From assembly GCF_933775445.1 (NCBI RefSeq), contig NW_026089443.1, forward strand, positions 124,001-188,000: DNA of 64,000 nt, written 5' to 3'. Positions 1 through 14,074 of the stretch are shown here, piece after piece (positions within the stretch are counted from its first letter, which is position 1; every line of letters begins with the position of its first letter). This stretch comes from Argentina anserina. Its lineage: Eukaryota; Streptophyta; Magnoliopsida; Rosales; Rosaceae. The translations under genes were made by a program, and so were the position numbers. The notes beneath the pieces were generated by a model. The model was not told the DNA's origin. It worked only from the letters and a program-made list of their open reading frames with translations, and did no database searches.

Positions 1-115
1 CTTACAGAAAGATACTCAAACGAGAAATGAAAAGATACACAATTGGAATAGTAAAGATACGCAAACGATGTAAAGATACACAATTGGAATAGTAAAGATA
101 CGCAAACGATGTAAA

Positions 116-263
116 GATACTCAGTTTGAAAGAAACACACTCCCAGACTTGCAAAACTCTCAAATACAATAGAAACTCGCATCAGAAGCCTTACAGAAAG
201 ATACTCAAACGAGAAATGAAAAGATACACAATTGGAATAGTAAAGATACGCAAACGATGTAAA
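116..263 (+). repeat. Type 148-bp monomer (C84-B'23-A22-B19)
   Basis: First complete monomer, given as reference. It splits into an 84-bp C block (GATACTCAGTTTG to CTTACAGAAA), a 23-bp B' block (GATACTCAAACGAG, ending ATGAAAA), a 22-bp A block (GATACACAATTGG, ending TAGTAAA) and a 19-bp B block (GATACGCAAACGATGTAAA). 84+23+22+19 = 148. Each block starts with GATAC and most end in AAA, which points to a common ancestral unit of about 20 bp. The A block contains CAATTG, a palindrome. Confidence 0.95.
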
Positions 264-412
264 GATACTCAGTTTGAAAGAAACACACTCCCACACTTGC
301 AAAACTCTCAAATACAATAGAAACTCGCATCAGAAAGCCTTACAGAAAGATACTCAAACGAGAAATGAAAAGATACACAATTGGAATCGTAAAGATACGC
401 AAACGATGTAAA

Positions 413-601
413 GATACTCAGTTTGAAAGAAACACACTCCCCCGCTTGTAAAACTCTCAAATACAATAGAAAGTCGCATCAGAAGCCTTACAGAAAGATA
501 CTCAAACGAGAAATGAAAAGATACAGAATTGGAATAGTAAAGATACGCAAACGATGTAAAGATGCACAATTGGAATAGTAAATATACGCAAACGATGTAA
601 A
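413..601 (+). repeat. Type 189-bp monomer (two 41-bp A-B pairs)
   Basis: Reference long monomer. It has the same C and B' blocks as the 148-bp form but two A-B pairs, at 520-560 and 561-601. This copy also carries private variants (CCCCCGCTTG, ATACAGAATTGG, GATGCACAATTGG) that recur in other copies at about 2.6, 28.1 and 31.2 kb. Because 189 is a multiple of three and 148 is not, runs of 189-bp monomers keep the reverse strand open for long stretches. Confidence 0.95.
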
Positions 602-1951
602 GATACTCAGTTTGAAAGAAACACACTCCCACACTTGCAAAACTCTCAAATACAATAGAAACTCGCATCAGAAGCCTTACAGAAAGATACTCAAACGAGA
701 AATGAAAAGATACACAATTGGAATAGTAAAGATACGCAAACGATGTAAAGATACTCAGTTTGAAAGAAACACACTCCCACACTTGCAAAACTCTCAAATA
801 CAATAGAAACTCGCATCAGAAGCCATACAGAAAGATACTCAAACGAGAAATGAAAAGATACACAATTGGAATAGTAAAGATACGCAAACGATGTAAAGAT
901 ACACAATTGGAATAGTAAAGATACGCAAACGATGTAAAGATACTCAGTTTGAAAGAAACACACTCCCACACTTGCAAAACACTCAAATACAATAGAAACT
1001 CGCATCAGAAGCCTTACAGAAAGATACTCAAACGAGAAATGAAAAGATACACAATTGGAATAGTAAAAATACGCAAACGATGTAAAGATACACAATTAGA
1101 ATAGTAAAGATACGCAAACGATGTAAAGATACTCAGTTTGAAAACAACACACTCCCACACTTGCAAAACTCTCAAATACAATAGAAACTCGCATCAGAAA
1201 GCCTTACAGAAAGATACTCAAACGAGAAATGAAAAGATACACAATTGGAATCGTAAAGATACGCAAACGATGTAAAGATACTCAGTTTGAAAGAAACACA
1301 CTCCCACACTTGCAAAACACTCAAATACAATAGAAACTCGCATCAGAAGCCTTACAGAAAGATACTCAAACGAGAAATGAAAAGATACACAATTGGAATA
1401 GTAAAGATACGCAAACGATGTAAAGATACTCAGTTTGAAAGAAACACACTCCCACACTTGCAAAACTCTCAAATACAATAGAAACTCGCATCAGAAGCCT
1501 TACAGAAAGATACTCAAACGAGAAATGAAAAGATACACAATTGGAATAGTAAAGATACGCAAACGATGTAAAGATACACAATTGGAATAGTAAAGATACG
1601 CAAACGATGTAAAGATACTCAGTTTGAAAGAAACACATTCCCACACTTGCAAAACACTCAAATACAATAGAAACTCGCATCAGAAGCCTTACAGAAAGAT
1701 ACTCAAACGAGAAATGAAAAGATACACAATTGGAATAGTAAAGATACGCAAACGATGTAAAGATACACAATTGGAATAGTAAAGATACGCAAACGATGTA
1801 AAGATACTCAGTTTGAAAACAACACACTCCCACACTTGCAAAACTCTCAAATACAATAGAAACTCGCATCAGAAAGCCTTACAGAAAGATACTCAAACGA
1901 GAAATGAAAAGATACACAATTGGAATCGTAAAGATACGCAAACGATGTAAA
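602..1951 (+). repeat. 675-bp higher-order repeat, two tandem copies
   Basis: Monomer starts at 602, 750, 939, 1128, 1277, 1425, 1614, 1803 and 1952 give the length pattern 148-189-189-149 twice, a 675-bp tetramer. The copies share variant positions, including TTGGAATCG in the 149-bp monomer and GAAAACAACACACTCC before it. A third copy begins at 1952 but changes pattern after about 2.4 kb. A 675-bp step also relates 3,638 to 4,313. Confidence 0.85.
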
Positions 1952-2288
1952 GATACTCAGTTTGAAAGAAACACACTCCCACACTTGCAAAACACTCAAA
2001 TACAATAGAAACTCGCATCAGAAGCCTTACAGAAAGATACTCAAACGAGAAATGAAAAGATACACAATTGGAATAGTAAAGATACGCAAACGATGTAAAG
2101 ATACTCAGTTTGAAAGAAACACACTCCCACACTTGCAAAACTCTCAAATACAATAGAAACTCGCATCAGAAGCCTTACAGAAAGATACTCAAACGAGAAA
2201 TGAAAAGATACACAATTGGAATAGTAAAGATACGCAAACGATGTAAAGATACACAATTGGAATAGTAAAGATACGCAAACGATGTAAA

Positions 2289-3111
2289 GATACTCAGTTT
2301 GAAAGAAACACACTCCCAGACTTGCAAAATTCTCAAATACAATAGAAACTCGCATCAGAAGCCTTACAGAAAGATACTCAAACGAGAAATGAAAAGATAC
2401 ACAATTGGAATAGTAAAGATACGCAAACGATGTAAAGATACTCAGTTTGAAAGAAACACACTCCCACACTTGCAAAACTCTCAAATACAATAGAAACTCG
2501 CATCAGAAAGCCTTACAGAAAGATACTCAAACGAGAAATGAAAAGATACACAATTGGAATCGTAAAGATACGCAAACGATGTAAAGATACTCAGTTTGAA
2601 AGAAACACACTCCCCCGCTTGTAAAACTCTCAAATACAATAGAAAGTCGCATCAGAAGCCTTACAGAAAGATACTCAAACGAGAAATGAAAAGATACAGA
2701 ATTGGAATAGTAAAGATACGCAAACGATGTAAAGATGCACAATTGGAATAGTAAATATACGCAAACGATGTAAAGATACTCAGTTTGAAAGAAACACACT
2801 CCCACACTTGCAAAACTCTCAAATACAATAGAAACTCGCATCAGAAGCCTTACAGAAAGATACTCAAACGAGAAATGAAAAGATACACAATTGGAATAGT
2901 AAAGATACGCAAACGATGTAAAGATACTCAGTTTGAAAGAAACACACTCCCACACTTGCAAAACTCTCAAATACAATAGAAACTCGCATCAGAAGCCTTA
3001 CAGAAAGATACTCAAACGAGAAATGAAAAGATGCACAATTGGAATAGTAAAGATACGCAAACGATGTAAAGATACACAATTGGAATAGTAAAGATACGCA
3101 AACGATGTTAA
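2289..3111 (+). repeat. Copy of the 116-938 segment, 2,173 bp away
   Basis: Monomer starts 2289, 2437, 2586, 2775, 2923 and 3112 repeat those at 116, 264, 413, 602, 750 and 939 with a constant offset of 2,173 bp. Rare variants are shared, notably CCCCCGCTTGTAAAAC, GAAAGTCGCATC, ATACAGAATTGG and GTAAATATACGC. It is a recent segmental copy inside the array. Confidence 0.8.
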
Positions 3112-4694
3112 GATACTCATTTTGAAAGAAACACAGTCCCACACTTGCAAAACTCTCAAATACAATAGACACTCGCATCAGAAGCCTTACAGAAAGATAC
3201 TCAAACCAGAAATGAAAAGATACACAATTGGAATAGTAAAGATACGCAAACGATGTAAAGATACTCAGTTTGAAAGAAACACACTCCCACACTTGCAAAA
3301 CTCTCAAATACAATAGAAACTCGCATCAGAAGCCTTACCGAAAGATACTCAAACGAGAAATGAAAAGATAAACAATTGGAATAGTAAAGATACGCAAACG
3401 ATGTAAAGATCCACAATTGGAATAGTAAAGATACGCAAACGATGTAAAGATACTCAGTTTAAAAGAAACACACTCCCACACTTGCAAAACTCTCAAATTC
3501 AATAGAAACTCGCATGAGAAGCCTTACAGAAAGATACTCAAACAAGAAATGAAAAGATACACAATTGGTATAGTAAAGATACGCAAACGATGTAAAGATA
3601 CACAATTGGAATAGTAAAGATACGTAAACGATGTAAAGATACTCAGTTTGAAAGAAACACACTCCCACATTTGCAAAACACTCAAATACAATAGAAACTC
3701 GCATCAGAAGCCTTACAGAAAGATACTCAAACGAGAAATGAAAAGATACACAATTGGAATAGTAAAGATACGCAAACGATGTAAAGATACTCAGTTTGAA
3801 AGAAACACACTCCCACACTTGCAAAACACTCAAATACAATAGAAAGTCGCATCAGAAGCCTTACAGAAAGATACTCAAACGAGAAATGAAAAGATACACA
3901 ATTGGAATAGTAAAGATACGCAAACGATGTAAAGATACACAATTGGAATAGTAAAGATACGCAAACGATGTAAAGATACTCAGTTTGAAAGAAACACACT
4001 CCCACACTTGCAAAACTCTCAAATACAATAGAAACTCGCATCAGAAGCATTACAGAAAGATACTCAAATGAGAAATGAAAAGATACACAATTGGAATAGT
4101 AAAGATACGCAAACGATGTAAAGATACACAATTGGAAAAGTAAAGATACGCAAACGATGTAAAGATACTCAGTTTAAAAGAAACACACTCCCACACTTGC
4201 AAAACTCTCAAATTCAACAGAAACTCGCATCAGAAAGCCTTACAGAAAGATACTCAAACGAGAAATGAAAAGATACACAATTGGAATAGTAAAGATACGC
4301 AAACGATGTAAAGATACTCAGTTTGAAAGAAACACACTCCCACACTTGCAAAACTCTCAAATACAATAGAAACTCGCATCAGAAGCCTTACAGAAAGATA
4401 CTCAAACGAGAAATGAAAAGATACACAATTGGAATAGTAAAGATACGCAAACGATGTAAAGATACTCAGTTTGAAAGAAACACACTCCCACACTTGCAAA
4501 ACTCTCAAATACAATAGAAACTCGCATCAGAAGCCTTACAGAAAGATACTCAAACGAGAAATGAAAAGATACACAATTGGAATAGTAAAGATACGCAAAC
4601 GAGAAATGAAAAGATACACAATTGGAATAGTAAAGATACGCAAACGATGTAAAGATACACAATTGGAATAGTAAAGATACGCAAACGATGTAAA

Positions 4695-6046
4695 GATACT
4701 CAGTTTGAAAGAAACACACTCCCACACTTGCAAAACTCTCAAATACAATAGAAACTCGCATCAGAAGCCTTACAGAAAGATACTCAAACGAGAAATGAAA
4801 AGATACATAATTGGAATAGTAAAGATACGCAAACGATGTAAAGATACACAATTGGAATAGTAAAAATACGCAAACGATGTAAAGATACTAAGTTTGAAAG
4901 AAACACACTCCCACACTTGCAAAACTCTCAAATTTAATAGAAACTCGCATCAGAAAGCCTTACAGAAAGATACTCAAACGAGAAATGAAAAGATACACAA
5001 TTGGAATAGTAAAGATACGCAAACGATGTAAAGATAAACAATTGGAAAAGTAAAGATACGCAAACGATGTAAAGATACTCAGTTTAAAAGAAACACACTC
5101 CCACACTTGCAAAACTCTCAAATTCAACAGAAACTCGCATCAGAAAGCCTTACAGAAAGATACTCAAATGAGAAATGAAAAGATACACAATTGGAATAGT
5201 AAAGATACGCAAACGATGTAAACATACTCAGTTTGAAAGAAACACAATCCCACACTTGCAAAACTCTGAAATACAATAGAATCTCGCATCAGAAGCCTTA
5301 CAGAAAGATACTCAAACGAGAAATGAAAAGATACACAATTGGAATAGTAAAGATACGCAAACGATGTAAAGATACTCAGTTTGAAAGAAACACACTCCCA
5401 CACTTGCAAAACTCTCAAATACAATAGAAACTCGCATCAGAAGCCTTACAGAAAGATACTCAAACGAGAAATGAAAAGATACATAATTGGAATAGTAAAG
5501 ATACGCAAACGATGTAAAGATACACAATTGGAATAGTAAAAATACGCAAACGATGTAAAGATACTAAGTTTGAAAGAAACACACTCCCACATTTGCAAAA
5601 CTCTCAAATTTAATAGAAACTCGCATCAGAAAGCCTTACAGAAAGATACTCAAACGAGAAATGAAAAGATACACAATTGGAATAGTAAAGATACGCAAAC
5701 GATGTAAAGATAAACAATTGGAAAAGTAAAGATACGCAAACGATGTAAAGATACTCAGTTTAAAAGAAACACACTCCCACACTTGCAAAACTCTCAAATT
5801 CAACAGAAACTCGCATCAGAAAGCCTTACAGAAAGATACTCAAATGAGAAATGAAAAGATACACAATTGGAATAGTAAAGATACGCAAACGATGTAAACA
5901 TACTCAGTTTGAAAGAAACACAATCCCACACTTGCAAAACTCTGAAATACAATAGAATCTCGCATCAGAAGCCTTACAGAAAGATACTCAAACGAGAAAT
6001 GAAAAGATACACAATTGGAATAGTAAAGATACGCAAACGATGTAAA
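4695..6046 (+). repeat. 676-bp higher-order repeat, two near-identical copies
   Basis: Units 4695-5370 and 5371-6046 share ATACATAATTGG, GTAAAAATACGC, GATACTAAGTTTG, AATTTAATAG, AAACAATTGGAAAAG, AATTCAACAG, GTAAACATACTCAG and GAATCTCGC. I noticed one substitution between them (CCCACACTTGC near 4,910 versus CCCACATTTGC near 5,587). The length fits 190+190+148+148. Confidence 0.85.
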
Positions 6047-8475
6047 GATACTCAGTTTGAAAGAAACACACTCCCACACTTGCAAAACTCTCAAATACAA
6101 TAGAAACTCGCATCAGAAGCCTTACAGAAAGATACTCAAACGAGAAATGAAAAGATACACAATTGGAATAGTAAAGATACGCAAACGAGAAATGAAAATA
6201 TACACAATTGGAATAGTAAAGATACGCAAACGATGTAAAGATACACAATTGGAATAGTAAAGATACGCAAACGATGTAAAGATACTCAGTTTGAAAGAAA
6301 CACACTCCCACACTTGCAAAACACTCAAATACAATAGAAAGTCGCATCAGAAGCCTTACAGAAAGATACTCAAACGAGAAATGAAAAGATACACAATTGG
6401 AATAGTAAAGATACGCAAACGATGTAAAGATACACAATTGGAATAGTAAAGATACGCAAACGATGTAAAGATACTCAGTTTGAAAGAAACACACTCCCAC
6501 ACTTGCAAAACTCTCAAATTTAATAGAAACTCGCATCAGAAAGCCTTACAGAAAGATACTCAAACGAGAAATGAAAAGATACACAATTGGAATAGTAAAG
6601 ATACGCAAACGATGTAAAGATACACAATTGGAATAGTAAAGATACGCAAACGATGTAAAGATACTCAGTTTGAAAGAAACACACTCCCACACTTGCAAAA
6701 CTCTAAAATTCAACAGAAACTCGCATCAGAGAGCCTTACAGAAAGATACTCAAACGAGAAATGAAAAGATACACAATTGGAATAGTAAAGATACGCAAAC
6801 GATGTAAAGATACTCAGTTTGAAAGAAACACACTCCCACACTTGCAAAACTCTCAAATACAATAGAAACTCGCATCAGAAGCCTTACAGAAAGATACTCA
6901 AACGAGAAATGAAAAGATACACAATTGGAATAGTAAAGATACGCAAACGATGTAAAGATATTCAGTTTGAAAGAAACACACTCCCACACTTGCAAAACTC
7001 TCAAATACAATAGAAACTCGCATCAGAAGCCTTACAGAAAGATACTCAAACGAGAAATGAAAAGATACACAATTGGAATAGTAAAGATACGCAAACGAGA
7101 AATGAAAAGATACACAATTGGAATAGTAAAGATACGCAAACGATGTAAAGATACACAATTGGAATAGTAAAGATACGCAAACGATGTAAAGATACACAAT
7201 TGGAATAGTAAAGATACGCAAACGATGTAAAGATACTCAGTTTGAAAGAAACACACTCCCACACTTGCAAAACTCTCAAATACAATAGAAACTCGCATCA
7301 GAAGCCTTACAGAAAGATACTCAAACGAGAAATGAAAAGATACATAATTGGAATAGTAAAGATACGCAAACGATGTAAAGATACACAATTGGAATAGTAA
7401 AAATACGCAAACGATGTAAAGATACTAAGTTTGAAAGAAACACACTCCCACATTTGCAAAACTCTCAAATTTAATAGAAACTCGCATCAGAAAGCCTTAC
7501 AGAAAGATACTCAAACGAGAAATGAAAAGATACACAATTGGAATAGTAAAGATACGCAAACGATGTAAAGATACTCAGTTTGAAAGAAACACACTCCCAC
7601 ACTTGCAAAACACTCAAATACAATAGAAAGTCGCATCAGAAGCCTTACAGAAAGATACTCAAACGAGAAATGAAAAGATACACAATTGGAATAGTAAAGA
7701 TACGCAAACGATGTAAAGATACACAATTGGAATAGTAAAGATACGCAAACGATGTAAAGATACTCAGTTTGAAAGAAACACACTCCCACACTTGCAAAAC
7801 TCTCAAATTTAATAGAAACTCGCATCAGAAAGCCTTACAGAAAGATACTCAAACGAGAAATGAAAAGATACACAGTTGGAATAGTAAAGATACGCAAACG
7901 ATGTAAAGATACACAGTTGGAATAGTAAAGATACGCAAACGATGTAAAGATACACAATTGGAATAGTAAAGATACGCAAACGATGTAAAGATACTCAGTT
8001 TGAAAGAAACACACTCCCACACTTGCAAAACTCTAAAATACAATAGAAACTCGCATCAGAAGCCTTACAGAAAGATACTCAAACGAGAAATGAAAAGATA
8101 CACAATTGGAATAGTAAAGATACGCAAACGATGTAAAGATAAACAATTGGAAAAGTAAAGATACGCAAACGATGTAAAGATACTCAGTTTAAAAGAAACA
8201 CACTCCCACACTTGCAAAACTCTCAAATTCAACAGAAACTCGCATCAGAAAGCCTTACAGAAAGATACTCAAATGAGAAATGAAAAGATACACAATTGGA
8301 AAAGTAAAGATACGCAAACGATGTAAACATACTCAGTTTGAAAGAAACACAATCCCACACTTGCAAAACTCTGAAATACAATAGAAACTCGCATCATAAG
8401 CCTTACAGAAAGATACTCAAACGAGAAATGAAAAGATACACAATTGGAATAGTAAAGATACGCAAACGATGTAAA

Positions 8476-8795
8476 GATACTCAGTTTGAAAGAAACACAC
8501 TCCCACACTTGCAAAACTCTCAAATACAATAGAAACTCGCATCAGAAGCCTTACAGAAAGATACTCAAACGAGAAATGAAAAGATACACAATTGGAATAG
8601 TAAAGATACGCAAACGAGAAATGAAAAGATACACAATTGGAATAGTAAAGATACGCAAACGATGTAAAGATACACAATTGGAATAGTAAAGATACGCAAA
8701 CGAGAAATGAAAAGATACACAATTGGAATAGTAAAGATACGCAAACGATGTAAAGATACACAATTGGAATAGTAAAGATACGCAAACGATGTAAA
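8476..8795 (+). repeat. 320-bp expanded monomer, longest seen
   Basis: C and B' are followed by A, B'-type, A, B, A, B'-type, A, B, A, B, where the B'-type module reads GATACGCAAACGAG and ends ATGAAAA. Length is 148+45+41+45+41 = 320. The 45-bp insertion (A plus B'-type) occurs singly near 4.6, 6.2, 7.1, 10.5, 12.2, 14.2, 16.0, 33.7 and 48.0 kb. Here it occurs twice, separated by a 41-bp pair. Confidence 0.9.
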
Positions 8796-11215
8796 GATAC
8801 TCAGTTTGAAAGAAACACACTCCCACACTTGCAAAACTCTCAAATACAATAGAAACTCGCATCAGAAGCCTTACAGAAAGATACTCAAACGAGAAATGAA
8901 AAGATACACAATTGGAATCGTAAAGATACGCAAACGATGTAAAGATACACAATTGGAATAGTAAAAATACGCAAACGATGTAAAGATACTAAGTTTGAAA
9001 GAAACACACTCCCACATTTGCAAAACTCTCAAATTTAATAGAAACTCGCATCAGAAAGCCTTACAGAAAGAAACTCAAACGAGAAATGAAAAGATACACA
9101 ATTGGAATCGTAAAGATACGCAAACGATGTAAAGATACACAATTGGAATAGTAAAGATACGCAAACGATGTAAAGATACTCAGTTTAAAAGAAACACACT
9201 CCCACACTTGCAAAACTCTCAAATTCAACAGAAACTCGCATCAGAAAGCCTTACAGAAAGATACTCAAATGAGAAATGAAAAGATACACAATTGGAATAG
9301 TAAAGATACGCAAACGATGTAAACATACTCAGTTTGAAAGAAACACAATCCCACACTTGCAAAACTCTCAAATACAATAGAAACTCGCATCAGAAGCCTT
9401 ACAGAAAGATACTCAAACGAGAAATGAAAAGATACACAATTGGAATAGTAAAGATACGCAAACGATGTAAAGATACTCAGTTTGAAAGAAACACACTCCC
9501 ACACTTGCAAAACTCTCAAATACAATAGAAACTCGCATCAGAAGCCTTACAGAAAGATACTCAAACGAGAAATGAAAAGATACACAATTGGAATAGTAAA
9601 GATACGCAAACGATGTAAAGATACACAATTGGAATAGTAAAGATACGCAAACGATGTAAAGATACTCAGTTTGAAAGAAACACACTCCCACACTTGCAAA
9701 ACTCTCAAATTTAATAGAAACACGCATCAGAAAGCCTTATAGAAAGATACTCAAACGAGAAATGAAAAGATACACAATTGGAATAGTAAAGATACGCAAA
9801 CGATGTAAAGATACACAATTGGAATAGTAAAGATACGCAAACGATGTAAAGATACTCAGTTTGAAAGAAACACACTCCCACACTTGCAAAACTCTAAAAT
9901 ACAATAGAAACTCGCATCAGAAGCCTTACAGAAAGATACTCAAACGAGAAATGAAAAGATACACAATTGGAATAGTAAAGATACGCAAACGATGTAAAGA
10001 TAAACAATTGGAAAAGTAAAGATACGCAAACGACGTAAAGATACTCAGTTTAAAAGAAACACACTCCCACACTTGCAAAACTCTCAAATTCAACAGAAAC
10101 TCGCATCAGAAAGCCTTACAGAAAGATACTCAAATGAGAAATGAAAAGATACACAATTGGAATAGTAAAGATACGCAAACGATGTAAACATACTCAGTTT
10201 GAAAGAAACAAAATCCCACACTTGCAAAACTCTCAAATATAATAGAAACTCGCATCAGAAGCCTTACAGAAAGATACTCAAACGAGAAATGAAAAGATAC
10301 ACAATTGGAATAGTAAAGATACGCAAACGATGTAAAGATACTCAGTTTGAAAGAAACACACTCCCACACTTGCAAAACTCTCAAATACAATAGAAACTCG
10401 CATCAGAAGCCTTACAGAAAGATACTCAAACGAGAAATGAAAAGATACACAATTGGAATAGTAAAGATACGCAAACGAGAAATGAAAAGATACACAATTG
10501 GAATAGTAAAGATACGCAAACGATGTAAAGATACACAATTGGAATAGTAAAGATACGCAAACGATGTAAAGATACTCAGTTTGAAAGAAACACACTCCCA
10601 CACTTGCAAAACTCTCAAATACAATAGAAACTCGCATCAGAAGCCTTACAGAAAGATACTCAAATGAGAAATGAAAAGATACACAATTGGAATAGTAAAG
10701 ATACGCAAACGATGTAAAGATACTCAGTTTGAAAGAAACACACTCCCACACTTGTAAAACTCTCAAATACAATAGAAACTCGCATCAGAAGCCTTCCAAA
10801 AAGATACTCAAACGAGAAATGAAAAGATACATAATTGGAATAGTAAAGATACGCAAACGATGTAAAGATACACAATTGGAATAGTAAAAATACGCAAACG
10901 ATGTAAAGATACTAAGTTTGAAAGAAACACACTCCCACATTTGCAAAACTCTCAAATTTAATAGAAACTCGCATCAGAAAGCCTTACAGAAAGATACTCA
11001 AACGAGAAATGAAAAGATACACAATTGGAATAGTAAAGATACGCAAACGATGTAAAGATACACAATTGGAATAGTAAACATACGCAAACGATGTAAAGAT
11101 ATTCAGTTTGAAAGAAACACACTCCCACACTTGCAAAACTCTCAAATTCAATAGAAACTCGCATCAGAAGCCTGACAGAAAGATACTCAAACGAGAAATG
11201 AAAAGATACACAATT
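8476..11215 (+). repeat. Interspersed 2.7-kb duplication, copy 1
   Basis: Matches 14,075-16,728 with a constant offset of 5,513 bp from 8,796 onward. Shared markers include GTAAACATACTCAG, AAACAAAATCCC, AATATAATAG, GCCTTCCAAAAAG, GTAAACATACGC and AGCCTGACAG. The first monomer differs by 86 bp (one 45-bp plus one 41-bp module present only here). The match ends near 11,215, where the next monomer is a 148-bp form here and a 189-bp form in the other copy. Confidence 0.8.
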
Positions 11216-12640
11216 GGAATCGTAAAGATACGCAAACGATGTAAAGATACTCAGTTTGAAACAAACACACTCCCACACTTGCAAAACTCTCAAATACAAT
11301 AGAAACTCGCATCAGAAGCCTTACAGAAAGATACTCAAACGAGAAATGAAAAGATACACAATTGGAATAGTAAAGATACGCAAACGATGTAAAGATACAC
11401 AATTGGAATAGTAAAGATACGCAAACGATGTAAAGATACTCAGTTTGAAAGAAACACACTCCCACACTTGCAAAACTCTCAAATTTAATAGAAACTCGCA
11501 TCAGAAAGCCTTATAGAAAGATACTCAAACGAGAAATGAAAAGATACACAATTGGAATAGTAAAGATACGCAAACGATGTAAAGATACACAATTGGAATA
11601 GTAAAGATACGCAAACGATGTAAAGATACTCAGTTTGAAAGAAACACACTCCCACACTTGCAAAACTCTAAAATACAATAGAAACTCGCATCAGAAGCCT
11701 TACAGAAAGATACTCAAACGAGAAATGAAAAGATACACAATTGGAATAGTAAAGATACGCAAACGATGTAAAGATAAACAATTGGAAAAGTAAAGATACG
11801 CAAACGATGTAAAGATACTCAGTTTAAAAGAAACACACTCCCACACTTGCAAAACTCTCAAATTCAACAGAAACTCGCATCAGAAAGCCTTACAGAAAGA
11901 TACTCAAATGAGAAATGAAAAGATACACAATTGGAATAGTAAAGATACGCAAACGATGTAAACATACTCAGTTTGAAAGAAACAAAATCCCACACTTGCA
12001 AAACTCTCAAATATAATAGAAACTCGCATCAGAAGCCTTACAGAAAGATACTCAAACGAGAAATGAAAAGATACACAATTGGAATAGTAAAGATACGCAA
12101 ACGATGTAAAGATACTCAGTTTGAAAGAAACACACTCCCACACTTGCAAAACTCTCAAATACAATAGAAACTCGCATCAGAAGCCTTACAGAAAGATACT
12201 CAAACGAGAAATGAAAAGATACACAATTGGAATAGTAAAGATACGCAAACGAGAAATGAAAAGATACACAATTGGAATAGTAAAGATACGCAAACGATGT
12301 AAAGATACACAATTGGAATAGTAAAGATACGCAAACGATGTAAAGATACTCAGTTTGAAAGAAACACACTCCCACACTTGTAAAACTCTCAAATACAATA
12401 GAAACTCGCATCAGAAGCCTTCCAAAAAGATACTCAAACGAGAAATGAAAAGATACATAATTGGAATAGTAAAGATACGCAAACGATGTAAAGATACACA
12501 ATTGGAATAGTAAAAATACGCAAACGATGTAAAGATACTAAGTTTGAAAGAAACACACTCCCACATTTGCAAAACTCTCAAATTTAATAGAAACTCGCAT
12601 CAGAAAGCCTTACAGAAAGATACTCAAACGAGAAATGAAA
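11187..12640 (+). repeat. Third partial copy of the same segment, one monomer shorter
   Basis: Follows 9,413 onward with an offset of 1,774 bp, sharing GCCTTATAG, AAACAATTGGAAAAG, AAACAAAATCCC and AATATAATAG. At the GCCTTCCAAAAAG marker (10,791 versus 12,417) the offset drops to 1,626 bp, a loss of exactly one 148-bp monomer relative to copies 1 and 2. Confidence 0.75.
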
Positions 12641-12872
12641 AGATACACAATTGGAATAGTAAAGATACGCAAACGATGTAAAGATACACAATTGGAATAG
12701 TAAAGATACGCAAACGATGTAAAGATACTCAGTTTGAAAGAAACACACTCCCACACTTGCAAAACTCTCAAATTCAATAGAAACTCGCATCAGAAAGCCT
12801 TACAAAAAGATACTCAAACGAGAAATGAAAAGATACACAATTGGAATCGTAAAGATACGCAAACGATGTAAA

Positions 12873-13885
12873 GATACTCAGTTTGAAACAAACACACTCC
12901 CACACTTGCAAAACACTCAAATAAAATAGAAACTCGCATCAGAAGCCTTACAGAAAGATACTCAAACGAGAAATGAAAAGATACACAATTGGAATAGTAA
13001 AGATACGCAAACAATGTAAAGATACACAATTGGAATAGTAAAGATACGCAAACGATGTAAAGATACTCAGTTTGAAAGAAACACACTCCCACACTTGCAA
13101 AACACTCAAATACAATAGAAACTCGCATCAGAAGCCTTACAGAAAGATACTCAAACGAGAAATGAAAAGATACACAATTGGAATAGTAAAGATACGCAAA
13201 CGATGTAAAGATACACAATTAGAATAGTAAAGATACGCAAACGATGTAAAGATACTCAGTTTGAAAACAACACACTCCCACACTTGCAAAACACTCAAAT
13301 ACAATAGAAACTCGCCTCAGAAGCCTTACAGAAAGATACTCCAACGAGAAATGAAAAGATACACAATTGGAATAGTAAAGATACGCAAACGATGTAAAGA
13401 TACACAATTGGAATAGTAAAGATACGCAAACGATGTAAAGATACTCAGTTTGAAAGAAACACACTCCCACACTTGCAAAACTCTCAAATTCAATAGAAAC
13501 TCGCATCAGAAGCCTTACAGAAAGATACTCAAACGAGAAATGAAAAGATACACAATTGGAATAGTAAAGATACGCAAACGATGTAAAGATACTCAGTTTG
13601 AAAGAAACACACTCCCACACTTGCAAAACTCTCAAATTCAATAGAAACTCGCATCAGAAAGCCTTACAGAAAGAAACTCAAACGAGAAATGAAAAGATAC
13701 ACAATTGGAATAGTAAAGATACGCAAACGATGTAAAGATACTCAGTTTGAAAGAAACACACTCCCACACTTGCAAAACTCTCAAATTCAATAGAAACTCG
13801 CATCAGAAAGCCTTACAAAAAGATACTCAAACGAGAAATGAAAAGATACACAATTGGAATCGTAAAGATACGCAAACGATGTAAA
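12873..13885 (+). repeat. 1,013-bp higher-order repeat, first copy
   Basis: Starts at a C module with GAAACAAACACACTCC and includes AATAAAATAG, GAAAACAACACACTCC, CTCGCCTCAG and ATACTCCAACGAG. The next unit starts at 13,886 but diverges after about 14.1 kb. Close copies start at 16,949, 17,962 and 18,975. The length fits three 189-bp and three 148/149-bp monomers. Confidence 0.8.
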
Positions 13886-14074
13886 GATACTCAGTTTGAA
13901 ACAAACACACTCCCACACTTGCAAAACACTCAAATAAAATAGAAACTCGCATCAGAAGCCTTACAGAAAGATACTCAAACGAGAAATGAAAAGATACACA
14001 ATTGGAATAGAAAAGATACGCAAACGATGTAAAGATACACAATTGGAATAGTAAAGATACGCAAACGATGTAAA

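Noticed and set aside
612..806. Recurring plus-strand open frame of 64 codons starting MKETHS
   Set aside because: It appears many times with the same start and stop because it lies inside the monomer. It spans the C block and runs into the next monomer. Repetition reflects the satellite, not conservation of a protein.
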